Shown: in pieces, positions 7,080 through 14,931 of the stretch
Numbering within the stretch: the first letter of the stretch is position 1
Layout of the letters: every line of letters begins with the position of its first letter
Translations under genes and position numbers: made by a program
Notes under the pieces: model-generated
Database searches by the model: none
What the model saw: the letters and a program-made list of their open reading frames with translations, nothing else
Told to the model about the DNA's origin: nothing
NCBI RefSeq assembly: GCF_003933745.1
Contig: NZ_RSEB01000003.1
Location: 1-64,000 of the forward strand
DNA: 64,000 bases
Source of the DNA: Glycomyces terrestris
GTDB taxonomy: Bacteria > Actinomycetota > Actinomycetes > Mycobacteriales > Micromonosporaceae
Direction of reading: 5' to 3'

Positions 7080-8822
7080 CTAGTACGTGCGCATCGGGGC
7101 GCCGAACATCTGCGCCTCGATGGAGGTCGGGGCGCACCAGAGGTAACGCTCCTTCTGGCCCTTCCGGAGCATGGCGATCATGTCGTCGTGCAGCATCTGG
7201 AGCCACTGGAGGACCTCCTGGTTGACCCGGATCGCCGAGCGGGCGATCTGGGCCTCTTCGGCGGTGAGCCGCTGGAGGACCGTCATGTGGGCGTCGCCGG
7301 TGAGGCTGTCGGCGTAGTTCGTCAGGCGCGGGAGCACCGTCAGCTGCGTGCGCCAGGGGCCGAGGACCGGCTTGGTCTGCGAGCCGCGCTCGCCGACGTC
7401 GTAGACGTACAGCGCCGGGGAGTGCTGGCTCGCCTCGACGGTGACCGGCTGGTCGCCGTGCAGCACCGCGAGGCGGTCGTTGCGGCCGGTCGCGGTCTCG
7501 CCGAGGCCGTTCCACTCCTGCGGGCGGGTCGTGCAGACCGCGACGCGGGTGCCGATCGCCAGCGCGCGGAACACGAGCAGGCGCGCGAGGTACACGCCGC
7601 CGATGAGGTTGATGCGGGTCTCCTCGGGCCGGAAGAACGGCGCCACGACCGGGATCTGCTCGGCGTCGCGGCCGATCACGAGGCCGGCGGGCGGGCTCGC
7701 GGACGTCATGAGCTCCAGGGCCCGGGCGGTCGGGAACTGCGGCACCGACTTGACCGGCTCGATCGGCTTGCCCGCGTCCCTTGCGGTCTCGACCGCGCGG
7801 TCGGTGACCGGGAGGCCGTAGACGGTGCCCTCGGTCGGACCGGCCGAGACCTGGGAGACGCCGAACAGGCCCGCCGAGGTCGGCAGGGAGCTGATCGGGC
7901 CGCCGGTGATCGGGGCCGCGCCCGAGTAGGGCATGCCGGAGTACGGCTGCGCGCTGGCGGGCTGCGCCGAGTACGGCTGGCCCGAGACGGGGCCGCCGGA
8001 AACGGGGCCGCCCGAGATCGGGCTGCCGGAGACGGGCTGCCCGGACACCGGCTGGGCCGAGACGGGCGCGGCGGACACCGGCGCGGCCGCGGGCGGCTGG
8101 GCCGGGCGCTGCTGCTGCGAGGTCGGCGTCTGCGGCTGCGGCGCCGGCTGCGACTGCGGCTGCGATTGCGGCGGCTGGTACTGCGGCTGCTGCGGGCGCT
8201 GCTGCTGCGACGGCTGGCCCTGCGGCGGCGTCGCGGGCGGGGGCGCGACCGGCCGCTGCTGGTACTGCGGCGGCGAGGACGCCTGCGGGGGCTGGCCCTG
8301 CGGCCCGGGGGGCTGCGGCGGGCGCATCTCCGGCGGGCGTGGTGTCTGGTACTGGGGCTGCTGTGGCTGCCCCTGCGGGGACTGGGGCGGCTGGGCCGGA
8401 CGCGGGGGCTGGGCTCCGCCGCGGGCGCTCGGCGGCTGCGGCGCCTGCGGGGCCTGCGGGGACTGCGGCGGCTGCTGGCCCTGGCGGGCGCCGTAGACCG
8501 CGCCGGTCTGGCCCGTCTGTCCCGGCTGGCGGCCGGCCGGCTGGCCGTAGACGGCGCCGGTCTGCCCGGTCTGGCCGGGCTGCTGGCCGTACGCCGGGGA
8601 CTGCGGGCGCGCGGGCGGGCCCGCGGACGGCTGCTGCGGGGACGCCGGGGACTGCTGGCCCGGGCGCGGCATGTTGAGCGTGCCGCCGTTGTCGTCGTCC
8701 ACCGGGCGCTGGTCGGCGTCCTCGTCGTCCGAGTGGCGCCCGCCGCCGGCGCGGTAGTTCCCGCCCTGGTACGAGCCCCCCTGGTAAGTGCCGCCGCCGT
8801 AGACGTTGCCGCGGTCGGTCAT
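7080..8822 (-). CDS. Pro/Gln-rich T7SS-locus protein, unknown function
   Basis: This 580-residue protein has no function I recognise. Residues 1 to about 330 are disordered and rich in Pro, Gln, Gly and Ser. They contain repeats such as GQTGQTGAVYG (twice) and a run of PVSG/PVSA pentapeptides. The C-terminal 240 residues look folded, with NLIGGVYLARLLVFRA, a segment containing WNGLGE, and a final helical part ending in FGAPMRTY. There is no signal peptide or clear membrane span, so it is probably cytoplasmic. Its ATG overlaps the eccE stop codon (ATGA), so the two are translationally coupled and this is likely a cytosolic partner of the secretion machine. Confidence 0.8.
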   Translation of the reverse strand: MTDRGNVYGGGTYQGGSYQGGNYRAGGGRHSDDEDADQRPVDDDNGGTLNMPRPGQQSPASPQQPSAGPPARPQSPAYGQQPGQTGQTGAVYGQPAGRQPGQTGQTGAVYGARQGQQPPQSPQAPQAPQPPSARGGAQPPRPAQPPQSPQGQPQQPQYQTPRPPEMRPPQPPGPQGQPPQASSPPQYQQRPVAPPPATPPQGQPSQQQRPQQPQYQPPQSQPQSQPAPQPQTPTSQQQRPAQPPAAAPVSAAPVSAQPVSGQPVSGSPISGGPVSGGPVSGQPYSAQPASAQPYSGMPYSGAAPITGGPISSLPTSAGLFGVSQVSAGPTEGTVYGLPVTDRAVETARDAGKPIEPVKSVPQFPTARALELMTSASPPAGLVIGRDAEQIPVVAPFFRPEETRINLIGGVYLARLLVFRALAIGTRVAVCTTRPQEWNGLGETATGRNDRLAVLHGDQPVTVEASQHSPALYVYDVGERGSQTKPVLGPWRTQLTVLPRLTNYADSLTGDAHMTVLQRLTAEEAQIARSAIRVNQEVLQWLQMLHDDMIAMLRKGQKERYLWCAPTSIEAQMFGAPMRTY

Positions 8823-10075
8823 CGGGGTCCTCCTCCGGTCGGGGCGGATGCGTACGCGGCGGGCCCGTGCTCGCCGTCGAGGCGCTGCAGGCGGACGCCG
8901 AGCTGGTCGGCGACGTTGAGCAGCTGGTTCTGGGCCGACTCCCACGACGCCTGGTCGAGCGCGAGGCGCACGATGGCGTCCACGGCGAGCTGGCGTCCGG
9001 TGATGCGGCCGTCGGGGTTGACCTTGCCGTTCGCGCTCGCGGTGACCACGGTCGAGACGGTCACGAACGCGGCGGGGACGCCGGAGAGGGCGTCCACGGT
9101 GCGGTGCAGGGCGACGGCGTCGGTGGGCCACTTGGTGACCCGGTAGGCGACGTGGCGGAGGCCGTCGGCGTACCAGTGGTTCCACTCCTCGGCGGTCCGC
9201 TCGCCCGGGACGGGGGCGAAGGCCACGCCGAGGGACTGCTGGACCGCTTCGCGCACGCCCTCGGCGTCGAGGATGCGGTTGGGGACGCCGACGTTGCCGA
9301 GGAGCTTGCTCACGCGCTGGGCGGTCGAGGCGAGCGCCTTGTAGACGCCGTCGACCTCGCCGCCGCGCTCGGCGGTGGCCTCGCGGGCGTCGCGGGCGCC
9401 GAGGCGCACGGCGAGCCACGCCTTGTGGTGGACGACGGCGGGGTAGTCGCCGAGGAGCTCGCGGTACGAGCGCGAGGCGGGGCTGTTGTCGTAGGCGGCG
9501 AGGCCGACCGGGGTGGTGTGGCCGACGAGCTGCACGGCGGAGACGGGGACGGAGGTCTCGTCGAAGAGGCGCTCGAGGCGTTCGAGCGGGACGGCCTTGG
9601 TGCCCTCGTCGGTGGAGCCGATCTCGATGACGGTGAACCAGCCGCCGTTGTCGTGGCCGATGCCGACGTTCTCGTCGCGGTCCTCGACGCCGGTGATGCC
9701 CAGGTCGGGCGCGATCCGGTGGAGAACCTCGGTGAGCTGCTCGGGGTCGAGCGCGCGGATGCGCCGGCGCATGCGCGACTTGAGCGGCCACGTCTGGTAC
9801 CACCAGTAGTCGCCCTTGCGCCAGAAGACGACGACCAGCACGATGAGCGCGACGCCGCCGCCGGCGGCGAGCGCGATCGTCCCGAGCGCCAGGCTCGCCA
9901 GCGCGATCGTGAGCGCGAGCTCGACGGCGATGAGCTGGGCGACGGTGAGCGGCCCGAGCCGTCCCGAGGAGCGGGTCGTGAACACGACCGACTCGCCGGC
10001 GATCGGGCCGCCTTGCTGCTGGGCCTGCACGGACGCGGTGCCGCGTGCTTGCTGCTGCCCCTGAAGCATCGTCAT
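8819..10075 (-). CDS. eccE: Type VII secretion protein EccE
   Basis: This 418-residue protein matches EccE, a peripheral membrane component of the ESX secretion complex. Two N-terminal spans (QLIAVELALTIALASLALGT and a following IALAAGGGVALIVLVVVFW) are followed by a basic stretch and a cytoplasmic domain of about 300 residues. An ATG lies further upstream at 10093, but the GGAGA that precedes the ATG at 10075 by nine bases lies inside that longer frame, so I chose 10075. A TACGAT -10-like box at 10114-10119 could drive it. It is divergent from a mycosin gene and overlaps its downstream partner by 4 bp. Confidence 0.88.
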   Translation of the reverse strand: MTMLQGQQQARGTASVQAQQQGGPIAGESVVFTTRSSGRLGPLTVAQLIAVELALTIALASLALGTIALAAGGGVALIVLVVVFWRKGDYWWYQTWPLKSRMRRRIRALDPEQLTEVLHRIAPDLGITGVEDRDENVGIGHDNGGWFTVIEIGSTDEGTKAVPLERLERLFDETSVPVSAVQLVGHTTPVGLAAYDNSPASRSYRELLGDYPAVVHHKAWLAVRLGARDAREATAERGGEVDGVYKALASTAQRVSKLLGNVGVPNRILDAEGVREAVQQSLGVAFAPVPGERTAEEWNHWYADGLRHVAYRVTKWPTDAVALHRTVDALSGVPAAFVTVSTVVTASANGKVNPDGRITGRQLAVDAIVRLALDQASWESAQNQLLNVADQLGVRLQRLDGEHGPAAYASAPTGGGPR

Positions 10076-10204
10076 TGGCGACGTCTCCATCATGAAGGTG
10101 AGTGGTCGTACCTATCGTAAGCGGACGAGTCCACCTCTCGGTGGCCCGCCCTTGCGGTGTTTCGGCCCGGTATACGGCGCACCGGCCCTTTGGCGCTGCG
10201 GCGT

Positions 10205-10210
10205 TAGACT
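10205..10210 (+). promoter_or_regulatory. -10 box implying a leaderless mycP transcript
   Basis: TAGACT ends 6 bp before the GTG at 10217, and no ribosome binding site precedes that GTG. This arrangement fits transcription starting at or next to the start codon, as is common in actinobacteria. No good -35 is visible. Confidence 0.4.
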
Positions 10211-10216
10211 GAGCGG

Positions 10217-11563
10217 GTGCGATTCCTCCCGCGTATTCCTCTCTATTCCGCAGCGGTCGCGATGGCGACGGCCGGATCGGTGCTGCTGGCGACTTCCCCT
10301 GCGCATGCGGAGTTCACCACCCCTGTGGCGCAGGGGGACGACGTCTCCCCGTGCGAGACCGGAGCGGGCAGCTCCGATTCGCTGACCGCGCGGGACTGGG
10401 CGGGCGACTTCATCGGGCTCGAGGAGGCGCACCGGTTCAACGACGGCCGGTTCGAGAACGGCGATCCGGTGACGATCGCGGTCATCGACTCGGGTGTCGA
10501 GGCCGGGCTGGACAGCCTCTTCGGTTCCCGGGTGAAGTCGGGCTGGGACGCTTGGGATCCGGCGGGCGACGGCACGTGCGACGCCTACGGTCACGGTACC
10601 GCGGTCGCGGCGATCGCGGCGGGCACCGCGCAGGGGGAGCAGTTCGTGGGGGTCGCGCCGGGGGCGGACATCCTGCCGCTGCGGGCCTTCGTGGGGAACG
10701 AGGGCGCGGACGCGGACCGGTCGCGGCTGGTGGCGAACCTGATCGACGACGCGGTCGCGAACGGCGCCGACGTCATCAACGTGTCGATCGCGCTGCCGGA
10801 CACGGAGTTCTTGAAGGAGGCGGTCGCGAACGCGATCGCGGCGAACGTGGTGATCGTGGCCGCGACCGGGAACGAGAACCTGAACATGGACGACCCGGCG
10901 GTGGTGAACGACCCGGAGAAGGCGAAGTTCTATCCGGCGAACTACCCGGAGGTCATCGCGGTCGGCGCGCACAACCCGATGGGGAACTTCTACACGAGCA
11001 CGAACTACGGGTCGAACATCGACCTGATCGCACCGGGCCAGGACGTGACGGTCCCGCTGCCGGGCGGCGGCTGGCTCGGCAAGCAGGAGGGCACGAGTTT
11101 CGCGGCGCCGTACGTGGCGGGGGCGGCGGCGCTGCTCAAGGCGGAGTTCGGGGAGGACGTCTCGCCGGCGTGGATCGAGCACCGGTTGACCGGGACCGCG
11201 ATCCACCCGCCGAACGACTTCAACATCTACCAGGGCCACGGCGTCCTGAACGTGGGCAAGGCGATCTCGACGCCGCTGGAGCCGGGCGAGGACCCGACGG
11301 CGACGTCGTTCGACGATCCGGTCGAGAGTGAGGCGCCGGGCGCGACGCCGGAGGCGGAGCCGTCGTCGATCGCGGCCGTGAACGTGGACTACGACCCGCT
11401 CGCGTTCGAGAAGGCGGTGGCCTGGGCGAGCGTGGGCGGCGCGATCGTGCTGGTCGCGCTGGTCCTGGTCTTGCGGACGATCATCCCGAAGGGCCGCAAG
11501 CGCGGCTGGAAGCCGGGGACGCGGAGGCCCGAGCGGGCGGCGGCGGTCGTCGAAGGCGACTGA
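10217..11563 (+). CDS. mycP: Mycosin, T7SS-associated subtilisin protease (copy 1)
   Basis: This 448-residue protein is a membrane-anchored subtilisin-like protease of the mycosin family, which stabilises and acts with the ESX complex on the outer face of the membrane. A signal peptide ends near AHAEF at 29-33. The catalytic triad is D91 (VIDSG), H126 (YGHGT) and S294 (GTSFAAPYVAG), with the oxyanion Asn219 in ATGNE. A C-terminal span lies near 397-421, followed by a short basic tail. All catalytic residues are present. It stands alone on the plus strand between eccE and the Esx pair. Confidence 0.95.
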   Translation: MRFLPRIPLYSAAVAMATAGSVLLATSPAHAEFTTPVAQGDDVSPCETGAGSSDSLTARDWAGDFIGLEEAHRFNDGRFENGDPVTIAVIDSGVEAGLDSLFGSRVKSGWDAWDPAGDGTCDAYGHGTAVAAIAAGTAQGEQFVGVAPGADILPLRAFVGNEGADADRSRLVANLIDDAVANGADVINVSIALPDTEFLKEAVANAIAANVVIVAATGNENLNMDDPAVVNDPEKAKFYPANYPEVIAVGAHNPMGNFYTSTNYGSNIDLIAPGQDVTVPLPGGGWLGKQEGTSFAAPYVAGAAALLKAEFGEDVSPAWIEHRLTGTAIHPPNDFNIYQGHGVLNVGKAISTPLEPGEDPTATSFDDPVESEAPGATPEAEPSSIAAVNVDYDPLAFEKAVAWASVGGAIVLVALVLVLRTIIPKGRKRGWKPGTRRPERAAAVVEGD

Positions 11564-11633
11564 GCCGCGCTGCGGAGGCGGTGGCCGCGGGCCGCTCAGC
11601 CTTGCGGCGGCGAGCGGCGGCGAATTCACGTGG

Positions 11634-11675
11634 ACGCCGGAGGGGCGGGACCGATCGGTCCCGCCCCTCCGGCGT
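11634..11675 (+). terminator. Terminator after mycosin 1
   Basis: A perfect 19-bp stem (11634-11652 with 11657-11675) closes a GATC loop 70 bp beyond the mycosin stop codon. It could act in both directions between these convergent units. Confidence 0.8.
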
Positions 11676-11754
11676 TCGGGCTGCGCGGGGTCGACGCGGT
11701 CGTCTCGCGCCCGGTTCGGCACGCGGTCCGCTCGCGCCCTGCCCGGGACATGGA

Positions 11755-11791
11755 GAAGCCCGGGTGATCCTTGCGGATCATCCCGGGCTTC
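11755..11791 (-). terminator. Terminator of the Esx pair
   Basis: A 16-bp stem with a single bulge (11755-11770 with 11775-11791) and a TTGC loop lies 24 bp beyond the stop of the minus-strand WXG100 gene. Confidence 0.7.
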
Positions 11792-11814
11792 GAGTCGTCT
11801 GAGTCGACGAGGTG

Positions 11815-12102
11815 CTAGCCGCCGAAGCGACCGGCGTTGGCGGCCTCGGTCGCGGCGTAGCGCTCCTTGGCGTTGTTGACCGCGCGGCCGACGGCCTCGA
11901 GGATGGCGTTGATCTCTTCGAACGCCTGGTCCCACTGGGCCTTGGCTTCCTCGTAGGTCGCCTTGTCGTCACCTTCCCAGTCGAGGGCCTCGAGCTGGGA
12001 GCGGAGGTCCGCGAGAGTGCTGGTCATCTCGCCGGACTCAGTGGCGATCTGCTGCGAAGCTGCTTCGAGCTCCGCGTAGTCCATTGCAATACGCCCGGAC
12101 AT
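11815..12102 (-). CDS. WXG100 protein (EsxA/ESAT-6-like)
   Basis: This 95-residue protein is a WXG100 family T7SS substrate. It forms a helical hairpin with W42-E-G44 at the turn. A YAATE sequence at residues 82-86 in the C-terminal flank fits the YxxxD/E secretion motif of T7SS substrates. The ribosome binding site AGAGGTG is well placed. It follows the second WXG100 gene after 33 bp, so the two are probably co-expressed and form a heterodimer, as EsxA/EsxB do in mycobacteria. Which one corresponds to EsxA and which to EsxB cannot be settled from length alone. Confidence 0.95.
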   Translation of the reverse strand: MSGRIAMDYAELEAASQQIATESGEMTSTLADLRSQLEALDWEGDDKATYEEAKAQWDQAFEEINAILEAVGRAVNNAKERYAATEAANAGRFGG

Positions 12103-12135
12103 GGTTCACCTCTTTCCGTGATAGGGGGGAAGCTG

Positions 12136-12441
12136 CTAGAGCTCGCCGTCGAAGGCGGAGAACTCGGAGTTGGACTCGGCGTCCATCTCGGCCTGAGCGG
12201 CGGCGGACGAGTCGAGGGCGTCCGCGATGTCCTGCAGCGCGTCGAGGAGCTTGGCGGCCTTGGCGTCCCACGTACCCATGGTGGTGGTGAACGCAGCAGC
12301 GCCCTGACCGGTCCAGGTCGCGGCGAGGTCGTCACACAGGTTCTTCAACCGGTCGAGGTTGTTGTCGACCGAGAGCTTGGCTTCAACAGTGTCGGCAGCA
12401 GCCTTCGCGACTGTTTCCGGATCCATTGCCACACCGGGCAT
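12136..12441 (-). CDS. WXG100 protein (EsxB/CFP-10-like)
   Basis: This 101-residue WXG100 protein has W43-T-G45 between two long helices. Unlike its partner it lacks a C-terminal tyrosine for a YxxxD/E signal and ends in FSAFDGEL. The pair therefore carries a single canonical secretion motif, on the downstream gene. It is the first gene of the pair, with a strong GGAGGTGA ribosome binding site 4-5 bp from the ATG. Confidence 0.95.
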   Translation of the reverse strand: MPGVAMDPETVAKAAADTVEAKLSVDNNLDRLKNLCDDLAATWTGQGAAAFTTTMGTWDAKAAKLLDALQDIADALDSSAAAQAEMDAESNSEFSAFDGEL

Positions 12442-12952
12442 ATGTCACCTCCAGGTAATTGACCGGGGCTGAGGCGCTAGGGCTCTAGGCCGTCAGGGGT
12501 ATCCCAGTGAGTTTTTCATCGATTCCGCAGTCACCATAACCCGTCCGTGCAAACTCACCGGGCTGGCGGTGCGTCTCCGAGTTTACTAGTAGTGACGGGG
12601 CCCGTGTATCCCCACTTAGTGCCACCTCGGGCGTACGGGGCAACCAGGGCAGAGTCCCGGGTAGTCGGGTCGAAAGGGATGTCCTGTCATGTCCTGGGGA
12701 GGGTGTGGCAGCGGTCGGCGAACGGGGGCGAACGGGGCCTTGCTCCTGGTTGCGGCCCGGAGGCGGGCTCCCTTGTGTCCAGATCTCCCCTGTTCGTGCC
12801 ATGCCGTGCCGCCGATGGCGTCCGGATTGCACCGCATCGGTATGCTGGTATGAGCACAGATCGAGCAGCCGCGTGCCCACCGCAGCGCGCCGAGGTCCGC
12901 GAGCGGCCCGACCATACCCCCTGACGAATTCTCTTTCACCGAGGTGATGACG
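12442..12952. other. Divergent intergenic region of the T7SS locus
   Basis: This 511-bp region lies between the minus-strand Esx pair and a plus-strand unknown gene. The open frames inside it look random and have no ribosome binding site. It should contain the promoters of both flanking units, and a candidate for the plus side is at 12827-12854. Confidence 0.6.
12827..12854 (+). promoter_or_regulatory. Candidate promoter of the 12953 gene
   Basis: TTGCAC (12827-12832) and TATGAG (12849-12854) are separated by 16 bp, about 100 bp before the start codon. TATGCT at 12841-12846 is an alternative -10 box. The call is tentative. Confidence 0.35.
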
Positions 12953-13537
12953 TTGCTTCCTGAGGACATGGGCGGCGGTGCGGTCCAGAACAGGGACGGC
13001 TCCTACACCGTCACTGACTCCAGCGGTACCCGGTTCCAGATGACCGAGGAGTCCTTCGACGAGTTCATCTCGAAGATGGGCCTGACCCTCGACGACCTCG
13101 AGATCTACCGCAGCCAGGTCATGGGCGGTTCGGTGGTCCGCCTGCGGGAGGGCGCCAACCCCGAGCTGCTGAGCGGCAGCAGCTTCCGGACCGTGGACAC
13201 CGTCAACGTGCCGTTCGGCGGCTTCGACGACGCGATCGAGCTCGCCGAGGCGTACCGCACGGTGTTCTACCCGGGTCGCGCCGAGCAGATCGACCGCGTG
13301 TTCCACGGCCTCGACACGGGGCGCGTGATCAGCGAGGAGATCAAGACCGGCTACCTGGAGTCGGATGGCGAGGTCAACGCGAGCGTCGCCAGCGTGCAGA
13401 GCGAGTTCGACTCGCGCGGCAACGGCATCTCGACGAGCGACGTCGAGGACGTGCGCGACGACAACGACCGTACCGAGACCGATGCTCCCGGCACTGGTGA
13501 GACGCCGGCGTCCGACGACGAACCCGAGATCCTGTAG
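12953..13537 (+). CDS. T7SS-locus protein, unknown function
   Basis: I do not recognise this protein of about 194 residues. It is acidic, has no signal peptide or membrane span, and ends in a disordered Asp/Glu/Thr-rich tail of about 45 residues. A GAGGTGAT at 12941-12948 matches the 16S 3' end unusually well and is correctly spaced for the TTG at 12953. The GTG at 12944 and the ATG at 12947 lie inside this site and are less likely starts. It lies 44 bp upstream of the larger WXG-domain protein on the same strand, so the two are probably co-expressed. A chaperone or substrate role is possible but not shown. Confidence 0.75.
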   Translation: MLPEDMGGGAVQNRDGSYTVTDSSGTRFQMTEESFDEFISKMGLTLDDLEIYRSQVMGGSVVRLREGANPELLSGSSFRTVDTVNVPFGGFDDAIELAEAYRTVFYPGRAEQIDRVFHGLDTGRVISEEIKTGYLESDGEVNASVASVQSEFDSRGNGISTSDVEDVRDDNDRTETDAPGTGETPASDDEPEIL

Positions 13538-13581
13538 CCCTGCGGCAGCAGACGACCTGAACCCCGAGGAAGGAGCCCGCC

Positions 13582-14817
13582 ATGGTTGCCAAGGGCAAAG
13601 GCAAGGACTACTACAAGAGCACGTACACCCACGAGCAGCTGTGGGAGTTTCTCCAGCAAGGCGACGACTGGGCCGTCGAGCAGGCCGGTTCGATCTGGAC
13701 CTCCGCAGCGAGCGGCATGAAGGCCGCCCGCGAGGAGATGGCCGTGCATGTCACGACGCTCCGCACCCAGTGGACGGGCGCCGCGGCGGACGAGTTCCAG
13801 GGCCGCATGTCGATCGTCGAGCAGTACAGCATCGAGTCGGAGGAGGGCATGAAGCACGCCGGTGAGCAGCTCATGCCCAACCTGGCCGGTTTCCTGAAGA
13901 CCGCTCAGGACAACGCCCAGAACGCCGATCTCTACCCGACGTCGACCGAGACCTACGACGAGTGGCTCGAGAGCAACAACATCGACAAGACCAAGCCGGA
14001 GTACGAGACCAAGAAGACTCAGTACGAGCAGCAGTACGAGCAGTACGTCGACCAGCGCCATGAGGCGATGGCGCAGATCGTCGCCGATCTCGGCGACCAG
14101 TACGCGATGGTGCGAGAGAAGGACTTCTCCGAGCCTCCGCCTCCTCCGCCGAGCGACATGCCTGGCAACACGACGTACCAGGCGCCGACCGGCGGTGTGT
14201 TCGCCGACAACGGGCTGAACAACGCCGGCGATGTGCCGAACGCGCCCGGCCACACCTCCGGCGACTCCGCCGGAGCCGACGGCCTCGTGGGCACCGATGA
14301 CGACCTCGATCCGGTGACCGACGGCTGGGTGCCCGGTTCGTACGACGACGTCGACAGCGACCTCGCCGGTGGTCTCGCCAGTGGCTACACGCCCACCGGC
14401 GGCGGCAGCGGCTACGTGCCCGGCATGGGCGGTGGCGGCGGCACCGGCCTGGGCGGCGCGGCCCTCACCGGCGCGGGCGCGGGCCTCTTCGGTCCGGCTC
14501 GCGGCGCCACGCCGACCGGCGGTGCGGGCAACGCGCCCGGTCGCGGAACCGGCGGCACGAGCCCCGCTCGCTCCGGCGCCTCCTCCGGGACGGGCCGCTC
14601 CGGCTCGGGCACCGGCGGCCGCGGCGGTCTGAACGGCGGCAACCGCGCTGGCGCTCCCGGCAGCCGCAGCGGCGCCGGCGGGCGCGGCGGCACCCGCTCG
14701 GGCTACTACGACGATGACGACGACGAGACCTACACCAGGGAGACCTGGCTGCGGGAGGACGACGTCGAGTGGGGCCGCAACCGGGTCCGCGAAGAGGAAC
14801 TCGACGACGAGGACTGA
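13582..14817 (+). CDS. WXG-domain T7SS substrate with Gly-rich body and acidic tail
   Basis: This 411-residue protein begins with a helical WXG100-type domain with W64-T-G66, then a longer helical segment rich in Tyr and Glu up to about residue 185. After a PPPPPP stretch comes a Gly/Ala/Ser/Thr-rich low-complexity body (about 200-375), then an Asp run and a conserved-looking C-terminal segment that includes ETWLREDD. This layout resembles large T7SS substrates of the PPE/EspB kind in function, but it is not a canonical PPE protein because it has no N-terminal PPE motif. The ribosome binding site AAGGAG is well placed. It follows the 12953 gene directly. Confidence 0.85.
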   Translation: MVAKGKGKDYYKSTYTHEQLWEFLQQGDDWAVEQAGSIWTSAASGMKAAREEMAVHVTTLRTQWTGAAADEFQGRMSIVEQYSIESEEGMKHAGEQLMPNLAGFLKTAQDNAQNADLYPTSTETYDEWLESNNIDKTKPEYETKKTQYEQQYEQYVDQRHEAMAQIVADLGDQYAMVREKDFSEPPPPPPSDMPGNTTYQAPTGGVFADNGLNNAGDVPNAPGHTSGDSAGADGLVGTDDDLDPVTDGWVPGSYDDVDSDLAGGLASGYTPTGGGSGYVPGMGGGGGTGLGGAALTGAGAGLFGPARGATPTGGAGNAPGRGTGGTSPARSGASSGTGRSGSGTGGRGGLNGGNRAGAPGSRSGAGGRGGTRSGYYDDDDDETYTRETWLREDDVEWGRNRVREEELDDED

Positions 14818-14833
14818 TCGACACTGAGACGAC

Positions 14834-14869
14834 GATGAGGGTGGGCGGCACTGGCCGCCCGCCCTCATC
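14834..14869 (+). terminator. Terminator after the WXG-domain protein
   Basis: A 16-bp stem with one G-T wobble (14834-14849 with 14854-14869) and an ACTG loop is followed by TCTCTTTCT. It lies 17 bp beyond the stop codon. Confidence 0.8.
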
Positions 14870-14889
14870 TCTCTTTCTGAGGTAAGACG

Positions 14890-14922
14890 AAGGGCTGCAA
14901 CCGAAGTTCGGTTGCAGCCCTT
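14890..14922 (-). terminator. Terminator of mycosin 2
   Basis: A 14-bp stem (14890-14903 with 14909-14922) with an AAGTT loop lies 9 bp beyond the stop of the minus-strand mycosin gene. On the minus strand it is followed by a short TCGTCTT. It may also serve the plus strand. Confidence 0.65.
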
Positions 14923-14931
14923 GGGCTCTGG

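Noticed and set aside
12547-12924. A 125-codon plus-strand frame in the T7SS intergenic region
   Set aside because: Its amino acid make-up (many Cys, Arg, Pro, His) and the lack of a ribosome binding site look random, and the stretch fits a divergent promoter region better.
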